A DNA stretch of 32,255 nt from a bacterium (lineage in GTDB: Archaea; Nanobdellota; Nanobdellia; SCGC-AAA011-G17; GW2011-AR17). The notes beneath the pieces are model-generated. The model was given only the letters and a program-made list of their open reading frames with translations. It did no database searches and was not told the origin of the DNA. Both the position numbers and the translations under genes were made by a program. How positions within the stretch are numbered: the first letter of the stretch is position 1; each line of letters starts with the position of its first letter. Location of the stretch: NCBI GenBank assembly GCA_030697685.1, contig JAUYPF010000053.1, positions 1 through 32,255 on the forward strand, written 5' to 3'. Shown here one piece after another: positions 15,058 through 22,559 of this stretch.

Positions 15058-15718
15058 TAATCTGTAAGACTCTGTTGTGCAATTTTTTTATACGTAGCCC
15101 AAGACTTTCGAAATATTTCAGGGTATTTTTTTGCATTTTTCTTCAAAAAAGCCTGAGTAACAGGGTCTGCTGGATAACCGCTTCCCATTTTTCCATATTT
15201 CTTTTCTAAGTCAACAATAATCCTATCTCGTGTGACTTTTGCAAGAATAGAAGCAGCAGCAACCTGAAGATGTTTTTCTGCATTATGTTCTAAAACCAAT
15301 TCCATTTTTACAGTAAGTAAATTTTGGAGATATTCTTTGTATGCAGGAATATTATTGCTTGGACAATCTACAATTGCTTTGTCTGGTTTTAACTCATTAA
15401 GAATAAGCGCTGTTTTCATTGCCTCAAGAAAATTTAAATTAGTTGTATCAGAGTTCACTGCATCATCAATCTCTGCAGGTTCAATAATAATAAGTTTGTA
15501 TGCTTTTACAATTTTTTTAATAGGCTCAAAAAGAAATTCCCTCTTTTTTGCTGTAAGTAACTTAGAATCTTTCACACCAAGCTCCGCTAGTTTAGGGATG
15601 TCTTCTTCATCCACAACAACTCCACACATGACTAAGGGGCCAATGACAGGACCTATTGGCTTATTTCACCTAAATGAAATAGACTGCCAGCTTCATCAGC
15701 TCCTAAAAGTAAAGTCAT
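15054..15718 (-). CDS. rnhB: Ribonuclease HII, interrupted by a 29-nt putative BHB intron
   Basis: This removes RNA from RNA-DNA hybrids and single ribonucleotides from DNA. Exon 1 (15684-15718) encodes MTLLLGADEAG plus two bases of the next codon. Exon 2 (15054-15654) continues with GPVIGPLVMCGVV and the rest, giving 211 residues, normal for archaeal RNase HII. After joining, the active-site motif is DEAGRGPVIGP, with catalytic Asp8 and Glu9 in exon 1. Later motifs are LGVKDSKLL, KAIVDCPSNN and VAAASILAKVTRDR. Unspliced, the frame runs into a TAG after 21 codons. Starting at the internal ATG (15629) would lose both catalytic acids. A TATA-like box 27 bases upstream supports the ATG at 15718. 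The 3' end overlaps the convergent gene by 4 bases. Confidence 0.93.
15655..15683 (-). other. Putative 29-nt bulge-helix-bulge intron in rnhB
   Basis: Removal restores frame and the Arg codon (AG from exon 1, A from exon 2). The 4 bases TGGC before the first bulge pair perfectly with GCCA near the intron's 3' end. The two 3-base bulges are AGT and ATA, and the inferred cuts fall between their 2nd and 3rd bases, as in tRNA-endonuclease substrates. Inside, TATTTCA pairs with TGAAATA around a TTTAGG loop, separated from the 5' bulge by one C/A mismatch. The outer exon-exon helix is weak, so this is a relaxed form of the motif. See findings. Confidence 0.85.
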
Positions 15719-15741
15719 AAAGAAAAAATTATTCTCGAAGA

Positions 15742-15749
15742 ATATAAAG
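15742..15749 (-). promoter_or_regulatory. TATA-like box for rnhB
   Basis: The minus strand reads CTTTATAT, centred 27 bases before the ATG at 15718. It independently supports the upstream exon as the real start of the gene. Confidence 0.5.
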
Positions 15750-15773
15750 TTTACTAAATAAAAAGTAAGCAAT

Positions 15774-16448
15774 TTACTTGAGCTTTTTCTTATGTTCAAT
15801 CTTTTTTGTGTCTTGAAGTCCTAAAAAATTACTGTCAGATATAACTGCTGTCCCAGTTTCCTTCTCAAGAGCTACTCTGGCATCATGAGCAATTTTTCCG
15901 CCTTTCTGTGCAGTCTCTTTGCATTCCTCAAGTCCTTTTGCATCTTTTGCAATAGTAATATCTGTTGTTGCTTTCTCTCCAAGCATAGTAAAGATCAGTT
16001 CCCAATCTGTCATATGATCTCTGACATTTTGGTTTTTCTTTTCTAAGCCTTTAAACTATTTATACTCTTGCACAGTTTTTCCAAACGTAGCTTTACTAAT
16101 TTCATTTGTCAGAATGGCAAAGTCCCTCTCTTCAATGATTTCTCTATTCTTCCATTCATCTGTAAGCTCTTGTCGAATGGCAATGCCTCTAAGCCTTTTT
16201 TCAATCCATTCTTGAGGATAGCCTTTGAGCTCATAGTATTCTTTTACTCTATTCTGTGCAAGTTCTGGATTTTCAATTTCTTGCACGCGTTCATAACCAA
16301 CTTGTGCGAGCCATAGTTTGAAAGGTTCTGCATGTTTAGAGGTTATAGACTGAATAATTCGAAACATACTTTTTGTGTTTGCACAGTCTGTTTCGTAGTT
16401 TTTTCCATCTGCTGCTGGTAATTTCAGTTGTATCCAAATTGGGGACAA
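15774..16448 (-). pseudogene. Bro-N/DinD-family relic, N-terminally truncated with an in-frame amber stop
   Basis: The first part (16448 to 16059, about 130 residues) carries the family blocks LKLPAADGKNYETDCANT, AEPFKLWLAQVGYERVQEIE and RLRGIAIRQELTDEWKNR. After one TAG (16056-16058) the same frame continues without shift as FKGLEKKNQNVRDHMTDWEL, then IFTMLGEKATTDI and ECKETAQKGGKIAHDAR, the usual C-terminus of these phage/plasmid antirepressor-like or DNA-damage-inducible proteins. The Bro-N N-terminal domain is missing. Upstream in frame there is another TAG, and then rnp3 begins 20 bases away. I read it as a decaying mobile-element gene. Intact short products from a TTG at 16448 and the ATG at 16013 are possible but unlikely to matter. 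Confidence 0.85.
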
Positions 16449-16468
16449 CTGAAGATCCTAATAGAGCA

Positions 16469-16993
16469 TTACTCAGCCAGCATCACGCCTTTCTGGATAA
16501 ATATTCGCTTGTACTCCAAGCGTTTCTTCACATACTCCATCTGCACTTCTTTGCCTGTCATGCCTAAGACCTTGAAAAATGCCTGCAAATCTTTTTCATT
16601 CCTAATATCCCATGCATCTTTTGCAAAGCTTCCAATAACCATAGGAATCTTATATTTTCGGCAAAGGTGAATATTCTGTATAACCCTTCCTAAATCTTTT
16701 GCTCTTTGTAAAGAATGGAGTATACTTGAAAAAGAAAATCCAATCGCAACACTATGTTCCCTCGCCAATGCACAGAGCACATGATTCAAACCAGAGTTTC
16801 TTTGATGCATAAAATCTTTCCTTTGTCCAAGATGTGGATCAAGAAGAATATCTACATATTTTGAAGAAAGAGCCAGTCTATTAAAAGTATCATCTCCACC
16901 TTGTACAATAACTAACTCCTTGCTTTGGAGTTTAGGAATTTTTTTTAAAATTTCTGCTTTGTATCCAAATCCTTCGCATTGAATGATATCCAT
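16469..16993 (-). CDS. rnp3: RNase P protein component 3 (Rpp30 homologue)
   Basis: This encodes 174 residues, somewhat short of the usual 200-plus. It has the TIM-barrel-like features of archaeal/eukaryotic Rpp30: VDILLDPHLGQRKDF, SGLNHVLCALAREHSVAIGFSF and RVIQNIHLCRKYKIPMVIGSFA, with RNEKDLQAFFKVLGM at the end. It is one of the protein subunits that, with the RNase P RNA, trims the 5' leader from pre-tRNA. It is absent from bacteria, so it anchors the window in the archaea. A TATA-like TTTTTAAAG (17015-17023) lies 25 bases before the ATG. The Bro/DinD relic begins 20 bases after its stop, so an element appears to have been truncated against this gene's 3' end. Confidence 0.92.
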   Translation of the reverse strand: MDIIQCEGFGYKAEILKKIPKLQSKELVIVQGGDDTFNRLALSSKYVDILLDPHLGQRKDFMHQRNSGLNHVLCALAREHSVAIGFSFSSILHSLQRAKDLGRVIQNIHLCRKYKIPMVIGSFAKDAWDIRNEKDLQAFFKVLGMTGKEVQMEYVKKRLEYKRIFIQKGVMLAE

Positions 16994-17066
16994 AAAGAAA
17001 TAATAAATTATATCTTTAAAAAGCTTTTTGGGGAGGCTACTCTTATTAAGTAATTAATAAGGAAAG

Positions 17067-17077
17067 ATTTATTAAAG
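17067..17077 (+). promoter_or_regulatory. TATA-like box for the metalloprotease operon
   Basis: GATTTATTAAA is centred about 28 bases before the ATG at 17100. The divergent rnp3 promoter lies within the same 106-base gap. Confidence 0.45.
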
Positions 17078-17099
17078 GTACATTTGCGTAGGAACAAAT

Positions 17100-17960
17100 A
17101 TGGATATAGACAATCTAAGCCTTATAAATCTCTTTTTGGATAAAACAAAGAGAGAGCCTTTAGAAGAACTTGTTGAAATGGGAAAAAACAAGTTAGCAAA
17201 CCCTCCAAAGGTTTGGGCGAATTCTTGCAAGGAGAGATGTACGAATGATGAAGCATGGTATCTATTAATAGATATGTCATTAAGAGTAGATGATTTCTTA
17301 GGGGTGCAAATCAAAGATTTCCCTTCTCTTCATTGTGGGTCTTCATATCCTCTTCCTTTTGTCTTAAGTTCTGTACCTAGTATGAGCGGAGTCGTTTTTG
17401 GCTTGTATCTTGCAAACAAAGCTGTAAGTCTAGAACAAATCTCTGAAGCAAATGTAATTCTTGGAGCGTCCGTATTTTTAAGTGGTGTAAGCACAGCATT
17501 ATTAATAAATGCTGTAAGAGATAATAATTCTGGGCTTTATAATAGAAAAACAAAAAAGATTACTGTAAAAAGAGCTGAGTTCAAACAAAGATTAAGTAGT
17601 ATTTTAGCACATGAATATACACATCATATCCAGAATGAAAGAATTCCTTTCTTCCACCCAAACTATAAAGTTTTTTTTGAAGGGCATGCAATGGGTGTAG
17701 AAAAACATATCACAGAAACTTTGGCAGAGGAGAAAAAAGATTTTGCATATATACAACAATCAAATCATTTACAATCCCATTTGGAAGTAGCTTTAGAAAT
17801 ACTTCAAGACTATAAACAGGGAAAAACGATAAATCCTGCAGAATTATTTTTGACATATCGTCATACAATAGGCCATGCTCTTTTCCAGTTAGCAGAAAGA
17901 AAACATGGAAAAGAAATATATGCTGATGCTTTGAAAGGAAACTATAGCTTTTTGGAGTAA
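17100..17960 (+). CDS. Membrane-associated HExxH zinc metalloprotease-like protein
   Basis: This encodes 286 residues. Residues about 83-140 contain two hydrophobic segments (SVPSMSGVVFGLYLANKA and ANVILGASVFLSGVSTALLI), probably a membrane hairpin. A zinc site follows: His171-Glu172-x-x-His175 in ILAHEYTHHIQNE, with Glu194 in VFFEGHAMGVE as likely third ligand, the gluzincin arrangement. The C-terminal 80 residues are helical. Substrate and named family are unknown to me. The stop is 2 bases before the next gene, so the two are surely co-translated. That partner resembles the TraB/TIKI hydrolase superfamily, hinting at a joint peptide- or surface-related job, but this is inference. Confidence 0.7.
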   Translation: MDIDNLSLINLFLDKTKREPLEELVEMGKNKLANPPKVWANSCKERCTNDEAWYLLIDMSLRVDDFLGVQIKDFPSLHCGSSYPLPFVLSSVPSMSGVVFGLYLANKAVSLEQISEANVILGASVFLSGVSTALLINAVRDNNSGLYNRKTKKITVKRAEFKQRLSSILAHEYTHHIQNERIPFFHPNYKVFFEGHAMGVEKHITETLAEEKKDFAYIQQSNHLQSHLEVALEILQDYKQGKTINPAELFLTYRHTIGHALFQLAERKHGKEIYADALKGNYSFLE

Positions 17961-17962
17961 AG

Positions 17963-18580
17963 ATGAGAGAGCTAATACATTATGGAACCCTACACCATTT
18001 CCTTCAGGATCCAGAAATAACCACTCCTCAAGTGAGGATTGCAATAGAATATTACTTAGGACTTTTAAGGACAAGGTATATTTCTCTTACTGAAGAACTT
18101 CTACAAGAGCATGAACGTTCTCCTTTTCACCGTATCTATCTAGAGGGAGTATATAAAATTCCAGAGCTTATCACTGGAGATCACGCAGTAACACTTCCTG
18201 CAAGAGCTTTAATGGAAAGAGGTGTATCCTTAGAAGCTACTGAACACAGAGGAGTTTATCTTATGCGATCACTAGAACCAGATATTTTTACCCTTCATAT
18301 AGAGAAATTAAAGCTTTTTCCTAAAGAGTACTTTCTTAATGCCAACCCAGAAATACCAGAGTGGAGAGAGATCCTTGAAGATTTTTTTAAAGATTTAGAA
18401 TATGCAGACATAAATGCAGCCAGAGAATATTGGATTGGAAGAAATATTGCAGCAACATTACAAGAAGGAGAAAGAGCCCTACTTTTCCTAGGAAAAGGCC
18501 ATAATCCAGATAATATAAAGAAATATCTTACAAGCGATACAAAATATACCTACATAGATTTATTTCCAGAAATAAATTAA
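17963..18580 (+). CDS. TraB/TIKI/EreA-like superfamily protein (tentative)
   Basis: This encodes 205 residues with no signal peptide. The pattern is that of the TraB/PrgY-TIKI-EreA-ChaN fold. An early strand with Glu-Gly (RIYLEGVYKIPE, 58-68) is followed by AVTLPARALMERGVSLEATEHRG. Late in the protein come a helix with conserved Arg (AAREYWIGRNIAATLQE) and a strand ending in a Gly-x-Gly-His turn (RALLFLGKGHNPDNIKKYL). Members include peptide-pheromone inhibitors, Wnt-cleaving metalloproteases and erythromycin esterases. Which activity, if any, applies here cannot be told. It is transcribed with the HExxH protease 2 bases upstream. Its 3' end overlaps the convergent AAA ATPase gene by 4 bases. 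Confidence 0.5.
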   Translation: MRELIHYGTLHHFLQDPEITTPQVRIAIEYYLGLLRTRYISLTEELLQEHERSPFHRIYLEGVYKIPELITGDHAVTLPARALMERGVSLEATEHRGVYLMRSLEPDIFTLHIEKLKLFPKEYFLNANPEIPEWREILEDFFKDLEYADINAAREYWIGRNIAATLQEGERALLFLGKGHNPDNIKKYLTSDTKYTYIDLFPEIN

Positions 18581-19608
18581 TAATACTGCTCATCACCAAA
18601 AATTTCATCTGTCTGTTTATTGAGCAATTCTTCAGCAGAACCTTTCAGCATTTTATAATCATCAGGTCTGTAAACTTTAGAACCACCTTTCCCTCTTTTT
18701 TCTTCAACTTCTTCCTTTTTTTCTTCAACAACTTTTGCTTTCTTTTCTTCTACTTGTACTTTTTCCACAACTACAACTTTCTCTTCTTTCTTCTCTTTTC
18801 TATGATCAATAATAACAGTTTTTATTTTTTTCTCTTCTTCTTTTTTCACTTCAGGAGCTTTAGGTTTTTCAACTTCAATTTTTGGTATAGGCGTCTCCTT
18901 GTCTTGGAAAAATTGTTTCAAAAAATCTTCACTAATTTTCTTCCTTCCAGACTCAACAGCCTTTTTACACAGTTCTTCACAAGTCTTCAACATAACACGA
19001 ACATTGTTATTAGATCTTTGGTATATTTTACGTACAATAGAATCAGGAAGTAATGTAAGATTCCCTATACGCTTCTTCACTACTTGCAATGCAAGATCTT
19101 CATTCATCTTTGCCATGCCTACTTCTTCAATATGCGCTTTGAAGCCAGGAACCAATTCCCCTTTCTTAATTCCTTTTCCTACAAGAACAATAGATTTGAT
19201 ATATCCTTCTTGATAATAAGAATAAAGTCGTTCATAATCCTTAGAATTCAATTCTTGTGCTTCATCAAGCAGTAGAATCATTTCTTTAGGTTTAATATCA
19301 AAAAGTTGTCCAACAAAACCATACCTTCCATTAAGAAGTGTTTTAACATTCAATCGTGAATCCATTCTATTACAGCTATAGTAGATAACTTGTTTTTTCC
19401 CCCCAAAATCATTGAGAAGTTTTTTGAGAATACTGCTTTTTCCCTGTCCATAATCTCCTTCTACAAGCACAATTTTATTATTGAGAATTCCATAAGAAAT
19501 TTCATCAACTACTTTATCAAAGCCAATGACCTTATCATGAAATACAGCCGGTTTAATGCTAAAAGGATTAGTATGAAAACCTAGTTCTCGAAACCACACA
19601 TCATTCAT
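18577..19608 (-). CDS. AAA ATPase (ExeA/Orc1-like) with long charged C-terminal tail
   Basis: This encodes 343 residues. The N-terminus VWFRELGFHTNPFSIKP is typical of ExeA-like AAA proteins (an FGF..NPF motif). Walker A is EGDYGQGKSSILKK, Walker B is MILLLDEAQEL, and a winged-helix-like lid (RIGNLTLLPDSIVRKIYQRSN) follows. From about residue 235 a low-complexity Lys/Glu/Val-rich linker leads to a short conserved-looking end (KVYRPDDYKMLKGSAEELLN...). The linker suggests a flexible arm ending in a partner-binding peptide. It overlaps the preceding paralogous ATPase by ATGA (19605-19608), so the two are made together and probably hetero-oligomerise. A specific function is unknown. DNA or membrane-complex remodelling is typical of the clade. 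Confidence 0.8.
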   Translation of the reverse strand: MNDVWFRELGFHTNPFSIKPAVFHDKVIGFDKVVDEISYGILNNKIVLVEGDYGQGKSSILKKLLNDFGGKKQVIYYSCNRMDSRLNVKTLLNGRYGFVGQLFDIKPKEMILLLDEAQELNSKDYERLYSYYQEGYIKSIVLVGKGIKKGELVPGFKAHIEEVGMAKMNEDLALQVVKKRIGNLTLLPDSIVRKIYQRSNNNVRVMLKTCEELCKKAVESGRKKISEDFLKQFFQDKETPIPKIEVEKPKAPEVKKEEEKKIKTVIIDHRKEKKEEKVVVVEKVQVEEKKAKVVEEKKEEVEEKRGKGGSKVYRPDDYKMLKGSAEELLNKQTDEIFGDEQYY

Positions 19609-20297
19609 TTTATACCTCTCTCTAAAAGCTTCCTTACATCTTCTTCAGTAAGGTTTTTATTTGCAACGTACGCTTTACAAACATGCTCGCAGTTATTTAA
19701 AAACTTTTGTGTGTTCTTTCCTGATAATTGATATGCTGTTTTAATAGTCCTATCACTCAGAATATGTTCACCTAATTTATCACGAAAAACTTGTACTGCT
19801 TCAAATTCAGAAAGTGAATGCAATTGTATGTTTTTTCGTATTCTTTGTTTAATACTTTCGCTTAAGTGTAATTTTTCATAACTTTTAGTTGTAATAATAA
19901 TAGAACGAAGATGATTGCTATCAAAAAAATATTTTATCCTTTCTAAATTCCTGGAAGAAAGATGTTCAACATCATCAAGAAGAAGGATCATGTTTTTTGG
20001 ATATCTCTTAAATAACCAACCTAAGATGCCATTCTTTTTTGCAAGAATTTCTTCAACATTGAGTTCCTTTTGCAATTCTTTTGCATTAATATAAGCTATT
20101 CTTCCATAGCCCCCAAATTTTTTAATAACTTCTTTCAAAATTTTTGTTTTTCCGCTTCCAGTCTCTCCTTCGATGACAAGAATATTTCCAGAGATAATAG
20201 AATAATAAGCCTCTTTCAAAATTTCTTCATTGCCTACACATCGTGTTTCTTTTTGTAAAGGATTTTCATCAAAATCAAGCTCTTCATACCATTCCAT
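19605..20297 (-). CDS. AAA ATPase (ExeA/Orc1-like), paralogue of the next gene
   Basis: This encodes 230 residues. The N-terminus EWYEELDFDENPLQKETR parallels that of the downstream ATPase. Walker A is EGETGSGKTKILKE, Walker B is MILLLDDVEHL, and the sensor region is LRSIIITTKSYEKLHLS. It ends with the lid domain and lacks the long charged tail of its partner. Its stop overlaps the next start, and its own start lies one base after the stop of the small membrane protein upstream. The trio is therefore one tightly coupled unit: membrane anchor, short ATPase, tailed ATPase. I do not recognise a named system. Confidence 0.8.
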   Translation of the reverse strand: MEWYEELDFDENPLQKETRCVGNEEILKEAYYSIISGNILVIEGETGSGKTKILKEVIKKFGGYGRIAYINAKELQKELNVEEILAKKNGILGWLFKRYPKNMILLLDDVEHLSSRNLERIKYFFDSNHLRSIIITTKSYEKLHLSESIKQRIRKNIQLHSLSEFEAVQVFRDKLGEHILSDRTIKTAYQLSGKNTQKFLNNCEHVCKAYVANKNLTEEDVRKLLERGIK

Positions 20298-20298
20298 C

Positions 20299-20517
20299 TT
20301 ATTCTAGCTCCTGTGCTTTTTTTCTATATTCTTCAGCCTTGGCATACAAAGATTCTGCAAGTTCAAAATCTCCAGAGGTATATGCAGATTCTCCTCTCTT
20401 ATGCGCTCGGCGTGCTTTTCGATAATATTTTTGATGATTCTCCTGGAAAAAAATATAGAGAACAATAATAATGATAAGTACAACAAGCCCAATTCCAAAT
20501 ATTTTCAACCATCCCAT
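20299..20517 (-). CDS. Small membrane-anchored TPR-like protein
   Basis: This encodes 72 residues. A single N-terminal membrane helix (IFGIGLVVLIIIIVLYIFF, about 5-24) is followed by a cytosolic helical hairpin: YRKARRAHKRGESAYTSGDFELAESLYAKAEEYRKKAQ. The phrase SGDFELAESLYAKA is a textbook TPR motif, so it is one TPR unit tethered to the membrane. It leads the operon with two AAA ATPases, one base before the first, and could recruit them to the membrane through the TPR groove. A TATA-like CTTATAAATAG (20555-20565) predicts a short leader. Confidence 0.62.
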   Translation of the reverse strand: MGWLKIFGIGLVVLIIIIVLYIFFQENHQKYYRKARRAHKRGESAYTSGDFELAESLYAKAEEYRKKAQELE

Positions 20518-20554
20518 AAATTCATCTGTTCCTAGAAATTCAGGCTAATTCTCC

Positions 20555-20565
20555 CTATTTATAAG
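20555..20565 (-). promoter_or_regulatory. TATA-like box for the TPR-AAA-AAA operon
   Basis: The minus strand reads CTTATAAATAG, centred 43 bases before the ATG at 20517, giving a predicted leader of about 18 nt. Confidence 0.45.
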
Positions 20566-20620
20566 TATTTTTATTATTCACTACTTAGGTATTAAGCAAG
20601 AAAGTATCTATAGTGAGTAG

Positions 20621-22513
20621 TTACTTTTTGAAAAGAGAAAGAAAAGAAAGCCAAAATTCATAGTACCAAGGAACATTTCGCACAATAATTTTTTCTCTTT
20701 GTTCCATATCATAGCTTGTTCCTAAAGCATCAGTATATGTCATATGAAAAATAATTTCTCCTTCTGCAAATGCTTTTCCAGAAACTTTTGTACTAATAGT
20801 TCTTTGTCCTTCAAGAGAGCTCAAAGAAAATATTCCTACATTTTCGACAGTGAGCAAAAGATCTTTTATGGCACTATCTGTGACAAGAGTAAAATCAATT
20901 TCTTCATTTTCATAAAAATCAATTTCTTTAAAACTAATATCTTCTACACGAAGATTTGGTATTTCAATAATATGCAAATCAAAATATGCGTAGCGCGCTT
21001 CATCATTTCTTTCTGCACGAACCAGAAGTCTTTGGCTTTGATAGTCCTCAAGTGCTATAGTCCATTTTACTTTTTCTTCAGCAGCCAAACATGCTTCTTC
21101 AAAACAAACATCAACATCAGAAAGTTCTCCTTCTAAAGAACAAATCAAAACAGCATTTTCTTCTGAGTAGTATTGTTCTTTATCTAGAGAGCAATCCAAA
21201 GAAACATCATCTAAGTAAGGTTTATCTTCATCAACAGTAAGAGAAGAGATTATTTCTTCTGCATCTTCAAGACTTTCTGTTTCATATATTGATGCGTAGT
21301 CAAAACTAGTTTCTGCACTTCCTCCAAACATTGTCTGTACTTCTATACTTGTCGTGTAAAGATACAATGGATCAACATCTTCAGGCACTTGTATGACCCA
21401 AAAAACATTTTTTTCTTCTTTAGGCTCTAAAAGAACACTCTTAGTATTTTTTCCAATAACATTTGGTGCTTTTGTGAGATATAATTGTACAGGGACATAA
21501 AAAGAATTAGGATTAGAAACAGTAATCTGTATTGGGACATAACTTCCAGGTCCAACAGAATATTTCAATGCTTCTAACTCAAGAGAAATATATTCTTCAG
21601 CAGCCCCGCCAACATGTGCAATAGTTGTTTGAAAATCAACTTCCCCTACATTTATCTCAAGGCCATTTCCTATCCATTCATAAGAAACAGATGCTTCATT
21701 TGATCCAAATTCATCTTTAAATTTAATATGTGAAGGATCAATCCATCCAAAAGTTCCATAAGTAACATCCACAGGCATCCATTGCCCATCAATATATACT
21801 TCTGCCCATCCGTGTGCACCAAAATCATTTTGTAAATTTGTATAGACCATTCCTGATACAAACCGCGCAGGAATTCCTCTGCTCCGTGCAAGAGAGATGA
21901 ATAAATTTGTCATCTCATCACAAACCCCTTCTCTATTTTCTAGGACCCAAGAAGATTTTTGGCTTGCTTGAACATTTAATGTAGAGAGATTATATTCAAT
22001 ATTATTCTGTGTCCAGTTTGCAAGAATAAATACTATTTTATACAAATCATCTTCTCCTCCTATAAGTTCTTCTGCAAGAGCATCAATTTCTGGAGTAATA
22101 TCAATAATCTCAGTTTCCGAAGTATAAACTTGTATCTCTTCTGGAATAGCTGTAGGATAAGAAATTTTATCATAAATTTTAATTAAATTATTTTCCACAA
22201 AGATCTTACTGGAAACAGAAAAATCATATTGTGAGCTATCTCTATTCCAAGTATATTTAACACCATTTTCTGTAATGCCTGTCTCTGCTTGCGGATCAGA
22301 AAGAAATTTTTCAGAGAGAATAGTTTGATGGGAATATTCTTTTGGATAAAATTCCAACTCTGCAGAAATTTCCTGTGCAATACCTTTAGTTTTTTGTATG
22401 TGAGAGGAAATATCTACTTGCAATGTTAAGGAACTAACATTATTGTAATTCTCAACTTCTGCAGAAGCAAAAGGAAGCAGGAGAAGAATAAAAATCCATA
22501 CAACTCTTTTCAT
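20621..22513 (-). CDS. Secreted transglutaminase-like protein with Ig-like domains
   Basis: This encodes 630 residues. The signal peptide is MKRVVWIFILLLLPFASA. A transglutaminase-like core at about 150-265 has the complete triad: Cys198 (REGVCDEMTNL), His234 (FGAHGWAEVYI) and Asp249 (WMPVDVTYG), with ARSRGIPARFVSGMVY between. About 350 residues of beta-sandwich, NEW3/CARDB-like modules follow, with paired cysteines around LDCSLDKEQYYSEENAVLICSL. It ends in a short hydrophobic, amphipathic stretch (WYYEFWLSFLSLFKK), possibly a weak membrane anchor. Archaeal proteins of this kind are thought to be cell-surface proteases or crosslinkers, but the substrate is unknown. A TATA-like box 27 bases before the ATG implies a leaderless message. 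Confidence 0.9.
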   Translation of the reverse strand: MKRVVWIFILLLLPFASAEVENYNNVSSLTLQVDISSHIQKTKGIAQEISAELEFYPKEYSHQTILSEKFLSDPQAETGITENGVKYTWNRDSSQYDFSVSSKIFVENNLIKIYDKISYPTAIPEEIQVYTSETEIIDITPEIDALAEELIGGEDDLYKIVFILANWTQNNIEYNLSTLNVQASQKSSWVLENREGVCDEMTNLFISLARSRGIPARFVSGMVYTNLQNDFGAHGWAEVYIDGQWMPVDVTYGTFGWIDPSHIKFKDEFGSNEASVSYEWIGNGLEINVGEVDFQTTIAHVGGAAEEYISLELEALKYSVGPGSYVPIQITVSNPNSFYVPVQLYLTKAPNVIGKNTKSVLLEPKEEKNVFWVIQVPEDVDPLYLYTTSIEVQTMFGGSAETSFDYASIYETESLEDAEEIISSLTVDEDKPYLDDVSLDCSLDKEQYYSEENAVLICSLEGELSDVDVCFEEACLAAEEKVKWTIALEDYQSQRLLVRAERNDEARYAYFDLHIIEIPNLRVEDISFKEIDFYENEEIDFTLVTDSAIKDLLLTVENVGIFSLSSLEGQRTISTKVSGKAFAEGEIIFHMTYTDALGTSYDMEQREKIIVRNVPWYYEFWLSFLSLFKK

Positions 22514-22536
22514 TTGTGAATAAATGTTTTTATTTC

Positions 22537-22544
22537 TATTTAAA
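22537..22544 (-). promoter_or_regulatory. TATA-like box for the transglutaminase gene
   Basis: The minus strand reads TTTAAATA, centred 27 bases before the ATG at 22513. Confidence 0.55.
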
Positions 22545-22559
22545 TTTTTGCATAAATTT

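Noticed and set aside
15054-15629. RNase HII read as a 191-residue protein from the internal ATG
   Set aside because: It lacks the catalytic Asp-Glu and the GRGPVIGP strand, which are encoded just upstream. The spliced 211-residue reading is complete and has a TATA box at the right distance.
15655-15683. The rnhB interruption as a sequencing error or programmed frameshift
   Set aside because: A 29-base extra segment is too long for a base-calling error. A ribosomal bypass is not excluded, but it would not explain the exact TGGC/GCCA bulge-helix-bulge geometry at the protein-defined junctions.
16056-16058. TAG as pyrrolysine or another recoded residue
   Set aside because: TAG ends other genes here, and the reading frame is also N-terminally truncated, so a pseudogene is simpler.
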